A stretch of DNA of 64,000 nt, from positions 2,356,001 through 2,420,000 of the forward strand of contig NZ_JAPEOB010000002.1 of assembly GCF_026341775.1 (NCBI RefSeq), in the 5' to 3' direction. A program made the translations under genes and the position numbers. A model generated the notes under the pieces. The model was given only the letters and a program-made list of their open reading frames with translations. It had not been told where the DNA came from and did no database searches. Shown piece by piece: positions 18,205 to 25,713 of the stretch. Every line of letters starts with the position of its first letter. Position 1 is the first letter of the stretch. Origin of the DNA: Streptomyces sp. NBC_00654. Its GTDB lineage: Bacteria > Actinomycetota > Actinomycetes > Streptomycetales > Streptomycetaceae.

Positions 18205-19263
18205 TCACAGGTTCGGCGTCTGCTCGTCGGCTGCCCTGCGCGGTCGCGCCACGGCTTCCGCTGCACGCCTGTCATCTGCGTACTTCTGCTCTATGGAGGC
18301 CCGCAGCTCCCCAGGAGTCGGCCATGGTGCGCGCCGGTGGATCATCCGGTGGCAGTTGGCGCATATGAGGGCGAGATCATTGAGCTTGGTGCGGCCTTCG
18401 CCGGCCTCGTGCAGAGGAACGACGTGGTGGCATTCGATGTACCCGCTTCCGCGGTCGCCGTAGACCCGCTCGAAGTCGAAGCCGCATGCCTCACAAGCGA
18501 GCTGGCGCCCCTGGCGCAACACTGCATCGATCTTCTTCTTGCGCAGTGCCTTGTTCCGCTCGCGGCTCCGGTGGCGGCGTAGCAGCAACCTGCCCTCGGG
18601 TGCACCGTAGTCGTCTTCGTCGTCGGCCCCCGGAATCAGATCCTGGAAATCGCCTGAGGCTAGGCCATGCCGGATGCGCTGGGCTACCTCCGCCATCTCA
18701 GCCGGCCGGGCAAGGAAGTCGTTCATGACTTCGACATCAAGCGCGTTGCCGTTGGTGGGCTTCCCCTGGTACCCCGGGTGTCGGGACGTGATGTCGACCG
18801 TTTTGCGAGCTACACCGTTGGGATTCCTGAACAGCTCGCTCCGTAGTTCTACAGGATGGATCGGCATGGTCTGCAGCAGTGCCGACAGCTCGATCACGCG
18901 CGGGTCGTCGAACTCCAGCCGCTTCCAAGCGTTAGCCATGGCCAGGTCACAGGCGAGGATGATTTCGTCACGGGTCCAGTCGGGGCTTCGAGACGAGCGA
19001 ATTACGAACCCGAGTCGGGCGAGCCACCTGGCGGCGTGAGACCGCCCCCCGATCAACTCATCCGACCTCAACGCTCGGCCTTGACCGAACTTGTGGGCTA
19101 CGCCAGCGATGGCCTTGGAGTCGTACGTCCGGTCCTCGTGTACGAGGAGATACCCGTTCGCCGGCTTGTATCCGTACTCGGACAAAAACCGCTCGCGCCC
19201 CAACTCGTCACATTCCGCCACGGCCTTGAGGACATCATCCCGGTTGATCGCACCTTTGCGCAT
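18205..19263 (-). CDS. HNH endonuclease with ScoMcrA-like head domain, candidate modification-dependent restriction enzyme
   Basis: A roughly 352 aa protein. Residues 1-85 (INRDDVLKAVAECDELGRER, YLLVHEDRTYDSKAIAGVAH) match the head domain of ScoMcrA, the type IV enzyme that cuts phosphorothioated and 5-methylcytosine DNA. A middle domain (WTRDEIILACDLA, SALLQTMPIHP, FRNPNGVARKTVDI) is typical of some HNH proteins. The C-terminal HNH finger has CEACGFDF, YIECHHVVPL and LICANCHRMIHRR with all metal and catalytic residues. No sulfur-binding domain is obvious. The start is by domain fit; no clear ribosome site. The gene is cargo of the relic element and an inverted-repeat cluster lies upstream. 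Confidence 0.8.
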   Translation of the reverse strand: MRKGAINRDDVLKAVAECDELGRERFLSEYGYKPANGYLLVHEDRTYDSKAIAGVAHKFGQGRALRSDELIGGRSHAARWLARLGFVIRSSRSPDWTRDEIILACDLAMANAWKRLEFDDPRVIELSALLQTMPIHPVELRSELFRNPNGVARKTVDITSRHPGYQGKPTNGNALDVEVMNDFLARPAEMAEVAQRIRHGLASGDFQDLIPGADDEDDYGAPEGRLLLRRHRSRERNKALRKKKIDAVLRQGRQLACEACGFDFERVYGDRGSGYIECHHVVPLHEAGEGRTKLNDLALICANCHRMIHRRAPWPTPGELRASIEQKYADDRRAAEAVARPRRAADEQTPNL

Positions 19264-19392
19264 GGCGGAAGCGTACGTGCGGCCACTGACGGGCACGAGC
19301 TCGTTGTATGCCAAGACGAGACCCCCGGGCCGAATCGTCAGAGGCCTCGCCACCATCGGCCGAATGACCTTGCCTCTGTGGCGTCAGAAGTT

Positions 19393-19435
19393 GTTTCTCA
19401 AATGATCAAGACCGGTTTGAGAAACGGTTTCTCAC
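19393..19435. promoter_or_regulatory. triple TTTCTCA inverted/direct repeat, likely operator
   Basis: GTTTCTCAAA (19393-19402) and TTTGAGAAAC (19416-19425) form a perfect 10-bp inverted repeat 13 bases apart, followed directly by GGTTTCTCAC (19426-19435). The AT-rich arms and lack of a T-run argue for protein binding over termination. It lies about 130 bases upstream of the HNH gene. Confidence 0.5.
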
Positions 19436-19647
19436 GAAGACTCAGTGGCGTCGCCCTCTTCCCAGTCGACGTCCATCTCGGCATACTCCGCCGACGCACC
19501 TGCCCAACGGTAGTCGAACGTCGTTCGGCTTAGCACAGTGCTCAAGCTTCCCTCCAACAGCTCCCCCTTGGCCGCCTCGACCGCTGCGGCTACTGCCGCG
19601 TCATACGCCGCCTTGATCCGAGGGCTGTGGATCTTGCGATCACCCAT
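19432..19647 (-). CDS. small acidic hypothetical protein
   Basis: A 71 aa reading frame: MGDRKIHSPRIKAAYDAAVA, then an Ala-rich helix, FDYRWAGASAEYAEMDVDW and an acidic end. A longer version to 19989 overlaps the rep fragment on the other strand and is less likely. The ribosome site is weak. The function is unknown. Confidence 0.4.
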   Translation of the reverse strand: MGDRKIHSPRIKAAYDAAVAAAVEAAKGELLEGSLSTVLSRTTFDYRWAGASAEYAEMDVDWEEGDATESS

Positions 19648-19701
19648 CTCGGACTCAAAAGTGACCGTGAGTATCTGTTCTCGTGTGCTGGCGGGGCCGC
19701 C

Positions 19702-20143
19702 ATGGGCGACCACCGCGCCGGCTTCGACGTCGACCTCACCCCCCGCGTCGACCACCCCCGGCGGCTGATCGAAGCCTGACTCGACCTCCACCACGCCTAC
19801 CCCGACCGCAAACTCCGCGACTGGGCCCACATGCTCGGCTTCCGCGGCCACTTCTCCACCAAATCCCGCCGCTACTCCACCACCTTCGGCGCCCTCCGGC
19901 AGGTACGGGCCGACTACCGCGCCAAACCAGCAACGCGCCGCCCCCGGCCTCCCCGCCCCCGACGACCACCCCGAAGCAACCACGCTCATGCTCGCCCACT
20001 GGGCCTACGCCGGACACGGGCACACCCCCGGCGAATCCTGGCTCGCCGCCATCCACCGCGACATCCAGCACAACCGCGAGACCGCCCGCGAACACCGCGC
20101 CGAACTGCAAGACCAACTCGCTCTGGAAAGGGCCGACACATGA
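19702..20143 (+). pseudogene. replication initiator (RepSA-like) C-terminal fragment
   Basis: The translation shows the end of an AICE Rep: RDWAHMLGFRGHFSTKSRRY, then after a one-base insertion near 19926 the frame continues LPAPDDHPEATTLMLAHWAY and AGHGHTPGESWLAA to a TGA that overlaps the xis start. An in-frame stop also lies near 19777. The N-terminal catalytic part is gone. Confidence 0.7.
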
Positions 20144-20685
20144 CCACCGCCACCGCCACCGCTGAACTGCTGACCGTGCCGGAGGTCATGGCGCGACTCA
20201 AGCTCGGACGCTCCACCGTCTACGACCTGATCCGCTCACGCCGACTGACCTCGATCACCTTTGGCCGAACCCGACGCATCCCCGCCGACGCCGTGCGGGA
20301 CTTCATCGTCAACGAGATCGAGGAAGCCGCCTCATGCCTCCCCAGCGCAAACGCAACCCCAACGGCGCGGGCACCATCACCAAGCGCAAGGACGGCCGAT
20401 ACCAAGCCGCGGTCTACGTCCCCCAGCCGGACGGCACCCGCGCCCGCAGGTTCACCTACGGCAAGACCTGGGCCGAATGCGACGCCAAACGCCGCGACCT
20501 GCTCGCCAAGGTGGACCAAGGCGTGCCGGTGCACACACGGTCGGCGAAGCTCTCCGAGTGGCTGCCCTACTGGCTGGACAACATCATCAAGCCGCGCCGC
20601 AAACGCACGACGTACGCGAAGTACGAGACGCACATTCGGCTCTACCTCGTGCCCATGCTCGGGTCCAAGCACCTCGAATCACTGA
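20140..20685 (+). CDS. excisionase-like MerR/AlpA helix-turn-helix protein, stop codon lost
   Basis: The first 65 residues are a typical AICE Xis: LLTVPEVMARLKLGRSTVYD, SRRLTSITFGRTRRIPADAV. Xis normally ends where int begins; here TCATGCC keeps the frame open and it continues as a nonsense Pro/Ala-rich tail through int to 20685. ATGA couples it to the rep stop. The helix-turn-helix could still fold. Its natural end is probably near 20336. Confidence 0.65.
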   Translation: MTTATATAELLTVPEVMARLKLGRSTVYDLIRSRRLTSITFGRTRRIPADAVRDFIVNEIEEAASCLPSANATPTARAPSPSARTADTKPRSTSPSRTAPAPAGSPTARPGPNATPNAATCSPRWTKACRCTHGRRSSPSGCPTGWTTSSSRAANARRTRSTRRTFGSTSCPCSGPSTSNH

Positions 20686-20919
20686 GCGTTGCCGACGTCC
20701 GACGCTTCTTGGTCCGGCTGGAGCAGCAGACCACCGCAGCGACCGCCAAGGAGTCCCACCGCGTGCTGCGTCCCGCCCCGCGTCGTGATGGAGATCCTTG
20801 GGCACAGTCAGATCGCGGTCACAATGAACATCTATGCCCACGTTGTGCAGGACACGCAGCGCGAGGCCGTGAGCCACCTCGACCGCATGCTGAAGCGGCA
20901 GCCACCCGACCGTGGGTGA
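20334..20919 (+). pseudogene. tyrosine recombinase (integrase) with central deletion
   Basis: The N-terminal 146 residues are intact: an AP2-like arm (GAGTITKRKDGRYQAAVYVP) and a SAM-like core-binding domain (LSEWLPYWLDNIIKPRRKRT). After KESHRVLR the sequence jumps in another frame to VVMEILGHSQIAVTMNIYAH with the nucleophile Tyr and the C-terminal tail. The lost segment would hold the catalytic Arg, Lys and HxxR. The gene lies 70 bp from the tRNA, as in functional AICEs. Confidence 0.85.
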
Positions 20920-20950
20920 CCACACCCGTTGATGTCAAAAGTAGATGTCA

Positions 20951-20982
20951 AAGGCCCCCAACCATGATCGGTTGGGGGCCTT
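20951..20982 (-). terminator. terminator of tRNA-Val (element-derived copy)
   Basis: AAGGCCCCCAACC pairs perfectly with GGTTGGGGGCCTT over 13 bp around a 6-base loop, followed on the minus strand by TTTGACATC. Confidence 0.75.
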
Positions 20983-20987
20983 CGTGC

Positions 20988-21062
20988 TGGTGGGCGCGGA
21001 CGGTTTCGAACCGCCGACATCTGCTTTGTAAGAGCAGCGCTCTACCCCTGAGCTACGCACCC
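20988..21062 (-). tRNA. tRNA-Val (anticodon TAC)
   Basis: A complete cloverleaf on the minus strand: acceptor GGGTGCG/CGCGCCC, anticodon stem CTGCT/AGCAG with loop CTTACAA giving TAC, T-arm around GGTTCGAAACC, discriminator A and an encoded CCA. The 3' part duplicates 18061-18100, showing use as an integration site. Confidence 0.92.
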
Positions 21063-21361
21063 GTGGATGAGGCAACAGCGTACATGGCTCGGGGCGCCTG
21101 CTCACAAACGGTTCCGCGGCTCCGGGCTCGCGGTCCGGGTGTGAGGGGCCGGCAGTGGCCCCGGCCGTGCCGGGGGCCGACAGGACAAGGCCCCTGAGGC
21201 GACGCCGTCCCCGGGCGGTGGGGGGGGATAGCCCCACCCCGGAGACGGTGGCCGTCCGGATTCTCGGCGGTGGTGGCGGTGCATACGGTGGAGGCCGCAC
21301 CGGCAGCAGCGCCGCTTCGGGCAGCAGCGCTCGGCGGCATCATCGTGGGGGAACGATCACC

Positions 21362-22224
21362 GTGGAATTCCGTACCGGTTCCGGCAGTGGCGGCAGTGGC
21401 GGCAGGAATGACAAGGGTGGCAGGGGCACGCCTGGGGGCCGTTCGGGATCGCGGTCACGTGGGGCTGTTCTGGGGCGGGTGTTCGTCGTGGCCGGTGGGG
21501 TCGTCCTGCTTGCCGCGGTGCTCAGCGCCTGCGGGAGTCCGGATCTCGACGATGCCCCGGTCGAGCGGAAGTCGTTCGCGCTCACGGGCAGGACGCTGAG
21601 CATCACGGCCGAGAACTCCAGTGTCGAGCTCGTACCCGCCGATGTGCGGCGGGTGGAGGTGGAACGGCAGGTCGACGGGTGGGTGATGCTGGGGAGCGGG
21701 CCCGACCCCGTCTGGAGGATGAAGGGCGACACCCTGACGCTGGGGGTGACCTGCGATGCCGTGAGCAGCGACTGTGTGTCCCGGCATCGGGTGAAGGTGC
21801 CTCGCGATGTGACCGTGAAGGTGGACGCGGACAACGGGCGGGTCAGTGCCTCCGGGTTCGCCACCCCTCTTGAGCTCTTCTCCGACAACGGCGGAGTCGT
21901 CGTCCGGGATGCCCGCGGGCCGCTGAAGCTCGGCAGCGACAACGGGTCCATCGTGGCGGAGCGGATCTCCGCCACGTCCGTGATCACCCGGTCGGACAGC
22001 GGGTCGGTCCGGCTGGAGTTCAGCGGTGTGCCGGATCTGGTGGACTCCGTGAGCGACAACGGAGGCGTCACCATCGGCCTGCCTGCGGGAACCGGGCCTA
22101 CGCCGTGAACGCCACGACCGACAACGGCACGGTCTCCGTGGACGTACCGCGCAGTGACACCAGCACCCATGTGGTGAAGGTCCGCACCGACAACGGACAA
22201 GTCACCGTGCGAAGCGCGAACTAA
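21362..22224 (+). pseudogene. DUF4097-family lipoprotein with a late frameshift
   Basis: A membrane segment ends in the lipobox LLAAVLSAC, so the product would be a lipoprotein. Then comes a beta-repeat domain with recurring DNG turns (VDADNGRVSASG, LFSDNGGVVVRD, LGSDNGSIVAER). The frame stops at 22108, but one missing base near 22090 would restore YAVNATTDNGTVSVDV and VRTDNGQVTVRSAN to the TAA at 22224. As it stands a 248 aa product lacks the last repeat. The GTG start has GGGGGAA upstream. A real truncation or a sequencing error are both possible. Confidence 0.75.
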
Positions 22225-22295
22225 CCGGCCCGTGTGTTCGTCCTTACCTGGTGGGAGAATGTACCGGGCAGGGCGAAACGGCACGGGAGAGGGAT

Positions 22296-23672
22296 GTGAC
22301 GGCGACACACGCGCGGCCGCAGGCGAGAGCGGGTGGGAGTTCCGCCGTCCAGGGGTTCCGGGACGTACTGGCGCTGATGCTGCTGCCGGTGCCCCTCGTC
22401 GCCGCGGCGCTGCCCGCGTCGTTCGCCGGTGGCGGTACGCGCCGCTGGTTCGGCGGGCGCGGGGAGAATCAGCGCGCCGACGCCCAGGCGGCGAAGGACG
22501 CGGCCGCCGAGGCCTTCTACGAGCTGGACACCGCTCAGCGCGATCTCCAGATCTCCATCGAGACGATCACCGCGGTCGACAGTTCCTCGCGCGGGCGCAA
22601 GGCGGCGGAGGACTTCGCCGCCCTGGGACGTCGTATCGACGAGGTCAGCCACGCGTACATCACCGCCGTCGACGCGCACGACCTCGACCGGGACGATCTG
22701 GAGCCGTCCGTCGCCGCCCGCGCCCGGACCGAGCTGACCCGGGCCAAGGACGACCTCGTACGGGTCAAGGGCGAGCTGGACCGTTTCGCCCAGGGGCTGG
22801 GCACCCTGCTCGGCAGTGCGGAGACCCAGCTCGCCCGGCTCGCACCCGCCGTGGAGCGGGCCCGGCAGGCGCTGCTCGGGGCCAGCAACGCTCTGGACGC
22901 GGTACGCGCTTCGGGGCTGCGGGCGGACGACCTCGCGACCCGGCTGGCGGCCCTCGCCCCGGAGCTGACCAAGCTCAACCAGGGCGCCGGCCGGCACGGT
23001 GTGGCGGAGACGCTCCAGCGGGCCGACACGGTGCTGCGCGACGCGGAGGCGGTACGTGCCGAGGCCGAGCGGCTGCCGGAGCGGGCCGCCGAGATCGACC
23101 GGCGGCTGGTGTCGCTGCGCACCCGGGCCCAGGCCCTGACCACACGCGCGGGGTCGGTCGAGCCGGTGCTCAGCGAGCTGCGCCGGCGGTTCACGGCCGC
23201 CTGCTGGCAGGACCTCCAGCCCGTCCCGGAGCAGGCCTCGGTGAATGTCCGGCAGGCCGAGGAGAAGCTCGCGGAGGCCGCGAAGGCGCGCGAGGAGCAG
23301 CACTGGGCCGATGCCACCTCCCGGCTGAGCACGGTCCGGGCCCTGCTCAACGCGACCGATGAGGCGGTGTCCGCCGCCGGTGACCGGTTGCAGCGGCTGG
23401 ACGCCGTGGCCAAGGACCCGCAGCAGGAGATCCAGCGGACCCGGTTCGCCGTCCGGGACGCCCAGCGGCTGGCCATGGCCGGGCGCAACACGCCCGATCC
23501 GCGCCACGCCCGGCCGCTGGACGACGCCGTGGCACGCCTGGAGCGTGCGATCGGTGGCCTTGAGGGGCGTCACCCCGACTACTGGCACTTTCTGACCGAG
23601 ACCGAAGCCGTGCGGCAGACGGCAGCCCGGGTCGTCTCCGAGATCCGCGAGGAGCGCGGCGCCGGCGGTTGA
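22296..23672 (+). CDS. coiled-coil membrane protein, actinobacterial conserved
   Basis: A 458 aa protein. One N-terminal hydrophobic segment (FRDVLALMLLPVPLVAAALP) is followed by some 400 residues of Ala/Glu/Arg-rich helices with heptad character (AETQLARLAPAVERARQALL; LPERAAEIDRRLVSLRTRAQ). It may be a structural or scaffolding protein at the membrane; no enzyme motif is seen. The GTG start has GGGAGAGGG upstream. The function is unknown. Confidence 0.8.
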   Translation: MTATHARPQARAGGSSAVQGFRDVLALMLLPVPLVAAALPASFAGGGTRRWFGGRGENQRADAQAAKDAAAEAFYELDTAQRDLQISIETITAVDSSSRGRKAAEDFAALGRRIDEVSHAYITAVDAHDLDRDDLEPSVAARARTELTRAKDDLVRVKGELDRFAQGLGTLLGSAETQLARLAPAVERARQALLGASNALDAVRASGLRADDLATRLAALAPELTKLNQGAGRHGVAETLQRADTVLRDAEAVRAEAERLPERAAEIDRRLVSLRTRAQALTTRAGSVEPVLSELRRRFTAACWQDLQPVPEQASVNVRQAEEKLAEAAKAREEQHWADATSRLSTVRALLNATDEAVSAAGDRLQRLDAVAKDPQQEIQRTRFAVRDAQRLAMAGRNTPDPRHARPLDDAVARLERAIGGLEGRHPDYWHFLTETEAVRQTAARVVSEIREERGAGG

Positions 23673-23700
23673 GTGGCTGAGCGGAGGCCTACGGCGGCGG

Positions 23701-23824
23701 CGTGGCCGCGTCGCTGAGCGGCTCCGTGGCTCAGCGGTTCCGTGGCCGAGCAGCCCGTGGCTCAGCAGCTCTGTGACTGAGCGGTTCCGTGGCTCCGTGG
23801 CTCAGCAGCTCCGTGGCTCAGCGG
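23701..23824. repeat. tandem GTGGCTCAGCRGYTCC repeats
   Basis: About seven imperfect copies of GTGGCTCAGCAGCTCC-type units follow the coiled-coil gene. No coding potential. Confidence 0.65.
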
Positions 23825-23945
23825 GCCGTCCGCCCTGGCCCGCCCGGGTCGGCCCCGGCCCACAACCCGGTGGCCGATTTGTACCGTTTCCCTGCGTGGC
23901 CGATCCTGGAAGTACCCGGCTTCATGGAGGCCGAAGGAGCGCGAC

Positions 23946-24524
23946 ATGGCCATACACGCACCTCATCCGGGACGGCCGCATTCCGTTCGGCGCCGCACCG
24001 GCACCCGGCTCGACGAGCATCTGCCGGTCGACCACCGGCTCAGCCAGGTCTACCGGATCGGCGCGGGGCTGACCGGGCTGGTGCTGCTCGCCTTCGGCAT
24101 CCTCGGGCTGATCGACAAGGTCGGCTTCTTCGACACCGGCGGCGACACGGTTGCGGGTCTCAACACCAACGGTGCGCTCAGCGTGCTGTCCATCTGCGTC
24201 GGGCTGCTGCTCTTCGCCGGGATGGTCATCGGCGGCAACTTCGCCTCGACCCTCAACATGGTCCTGGGCATCGCCTTCATCCTCAGCGGGTTCGTGAACC
24301 TCGCGCTCCTGGACACCGGGCTGAACTTCCTCGCGTTCCGCATCCAGAACGTGCTGTTCAGCTTTGTGGTCGGCGTGATGCTGATGTTCTTCGGGATGTA
24401 CGGGAGGGTCAGCGGCGGGCTGCCGCACGACAACCCCTACTGGCGCGCCCGCCATCCGGAGCAGGCCGCCCACGAGGCACGCCTCAGGCGCCCGCCCCTG
24501 ACCATGCCCGAGGCCCGTAAGTAG
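23946..24524 (+). CDS. DUF4383 membrane protein
   Basis: A 192 aa protein with four hydrophobic segments between residues 40 and 150: RIGAGLTGLVLLAFGILGLI, the second around ALSVLSICVGLLLFAGMV, then NMVLGIAFILSGFVNLALL, then FSFVVGVMLMFFGMYG. The charged C-terminal tail is cytoplasmic. The role is unknown. The ribosome site is GAAGGAG. Confidence 0.88.
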   Translation: MAIHAPHPGRPHSVRRRTGTRLDEHLPVDHRLSQVYRIGAGLTGLVLLAFGILGLIDKVGFFDTGGDTVAGLNTNGALSVLSICVGLLLFAGMVIGGNFASTLNMVLGIAFILSGFVNLALLDTGLNFLAFRIQNVLFSFVVGVMLMFFGMYGRVSGGLPHDNPYWRARHPEQAAHEARLRRPPLTMPEARK

Positions 24525-24611
24525 GGGCGGTGCCCGGGGACGCGCCAGGACGCGCCGTCCGGAGCCGGTTCGGGCGTAGCCGCGTACCGGCGTTGGCTTT
24601 AGCCTGGGGCC

Positions 24612-24833
24612 ATGCCTCGCTACGAATTCCGCTGCCGCACCTGCGGAGACACATTCGAACTCAGCCGTCCGATGGCCGAGTCCTCCGACCCCGCCGCCTG
24701 CCCCGCCGGGCACGACGACACCGTGAAGCTGCTCTCCGCCGTCGCCGTGGGCGGTTCGGCCACGCCTTCCGCCTCCGCCTCCGGTGGCGGTGGCGGCGGT
24801 GGTGGCTGCTGCGGCGGCGGGTGCTGCGGCTGA
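24612..24833 (+). CDS. FmdB-family zinc ribbon protein
   Basis: A 73 aa protein opening MPRYEFRCRTCGDTFELSRP with a later C in PAACPAGHDD, the FmdB/CxxC_CXXC_SSSS pattern that binds zinc. It ends in a Gly-rich tail with two CCGGG pairs. The family is regulator-like by name only; no partner is known. It lies next to the ter cluster's HAD gene, converging. Confidence 0.85.
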   Translation: MPRYEFRCRTCGDTFELSRPMAESSDPAACPAGHDDTVKLLSAVAVGGSATPSASASGGGGGGGGCCGGGCCG

Positions 24834-24855
24834 CCCCCGGACGCGTACGGCGGGA

Positions 24856-25713
24856 CTACCCGGACACGCCCCGAGCCTCGGAGTCCGCGCCGGAGCCCGC
24901 CGACCTCGCCGCGCCCAGGAAGCGGCGCAGGATCTCCTCGCCCGCCGCGATTCCGCGCTCATCGAGTACGTCCACGTGCGCGGCGCTCCAGCCACTGTCG
25001 GCGAGTTCGCCGTGGCCGGGGCGCCAGGCACGGTCGGCGGCCAGCAGCAGGTCGGCGTCGAGCAGCGAGTCACCGGCGGCGAGGGTGAGCGTGGCGCCGC
25101 AGCGGCGGGCGACCTCCCGCATCGCGGCGCTCTTGGTGAGGGGCCTGGGGACGGCGTAGATCTTCCGGCCCTGGAGCGAGACGGTCCAGCCCCGGCTGTC
25201 CGCCCACCGGGCCAGTTCCTTCACCCAGCCCTCGGGCAGCAGTGCGCGCTCGACGACGAGGTAGGCGAAGAGGTCCTCGGCGACCCGCTCCTTGAGCAGC
25301 CACGCCGGGTCGGCCGCCGCGACGAGGTGGGCCCGGACCTCGGCGAGCGAGGCGCACTCCTCGGCCAGCCGCCCGGCCACCTGTGCCTGCCAGTCCGGGT
25401 CGGAGACCCCGTCGACCAGGAGGTGTCCGCCGTTGGCGCAGATGGCGTAGCGCGGGGCCGGGCCGGGGAGCCGGATGCGGTGGTACTGCTCGCGGGTGCG
25501 GGTGGTGGTCGGTACGAAGACCGTCGAGCGGGCCACATCGCCGAGGAGCCCGGCCGCCGTCTCCGTCACGTACGACAGGGGCTTGTGGTCGTACACCTCC
25601 ACGCAGAGCAGCCTGGGCGCCTCGGCGTCCGGCATCGTGAGGTGGAGCGCTCCGGCGGAGTAGATGAGGGTGCGGTCGAGGTCGCTGGCGACCAGCGTCG
25701 GGGCGGTGGTCAC
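24856..25713 (-). CDS. HAD phosphatase of the ter biosynthetic module
   Basis: A 285 aa HAD-superfamily hydrolase with motif I LVASDLDRTLIYSAG, a C2-type cap, and the motif III/IV region LTKSAAMREVARR and LAAGDSLLDADLL. In ter-linked gene sets such HADs go with PRTase, StiP and CitE-like proteins in a predicted nucleoside-like pathway. Its GTG overlaps the stop of the PRTase-StiP gene (GTGA), so the two are translationally coupled. Confidence 0.85.
   Translation of the reverse strand: MTTAPTLVASDLDRTLIYSAGALHLTMPDAEAPRLLCVEVYDHKPLSYVTETAAGLLGDVARSTVFVPTTTRTREQYHRIRLPGPAPRYAICANGGHLLVDGVSDPDWQAQVAGRLAEECASLAEVRAHLVAAADPAWLLKERVAEDLFAYLVVERALLPEGWVKELARWADSRGWTVSLQGRKIYAVPRPLTKSAAMREVARRCGATLTLAAGDSLLDADLLLAADRAWRPGHGELADSGWSAAHVDVLDERGIAAGEEILRRFLGAARSAGSGADSEARGVSG

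Larger units (their letters stand above)
18061..21028. mobile_element. relic of a pSAM2-like actinomycete integrative element (AICE) in tRNA-Val
   Basis: Bounded by the two tRNA 3'-end repeats, the 3-kb interval keeps the AICE order rep-xis-int-att. Rep is a C-terminal fragment with a frameshift, xis lacks its stop, and int has an out-of-frame central deletion. An HNH protein and a small unknown gene are the cargo. No FtsK/TraB-type transfer gene is present. It should not move by itself. Confidence 0.8.

Noticed and set aside
19432..19989. A 185 aa version of the small acidic protein
   Set aside because: Its first half is antisense to the rep fragment and Gly/Val-rich; only the last 71 codons are plausible.
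20334..21197. A 287 aa integrase-like protein
   Set aside because: Past residue 146 the frame is out of phase with the true C-terminus and runs through the tRNA gene; the gene is deleted and frameshifted.
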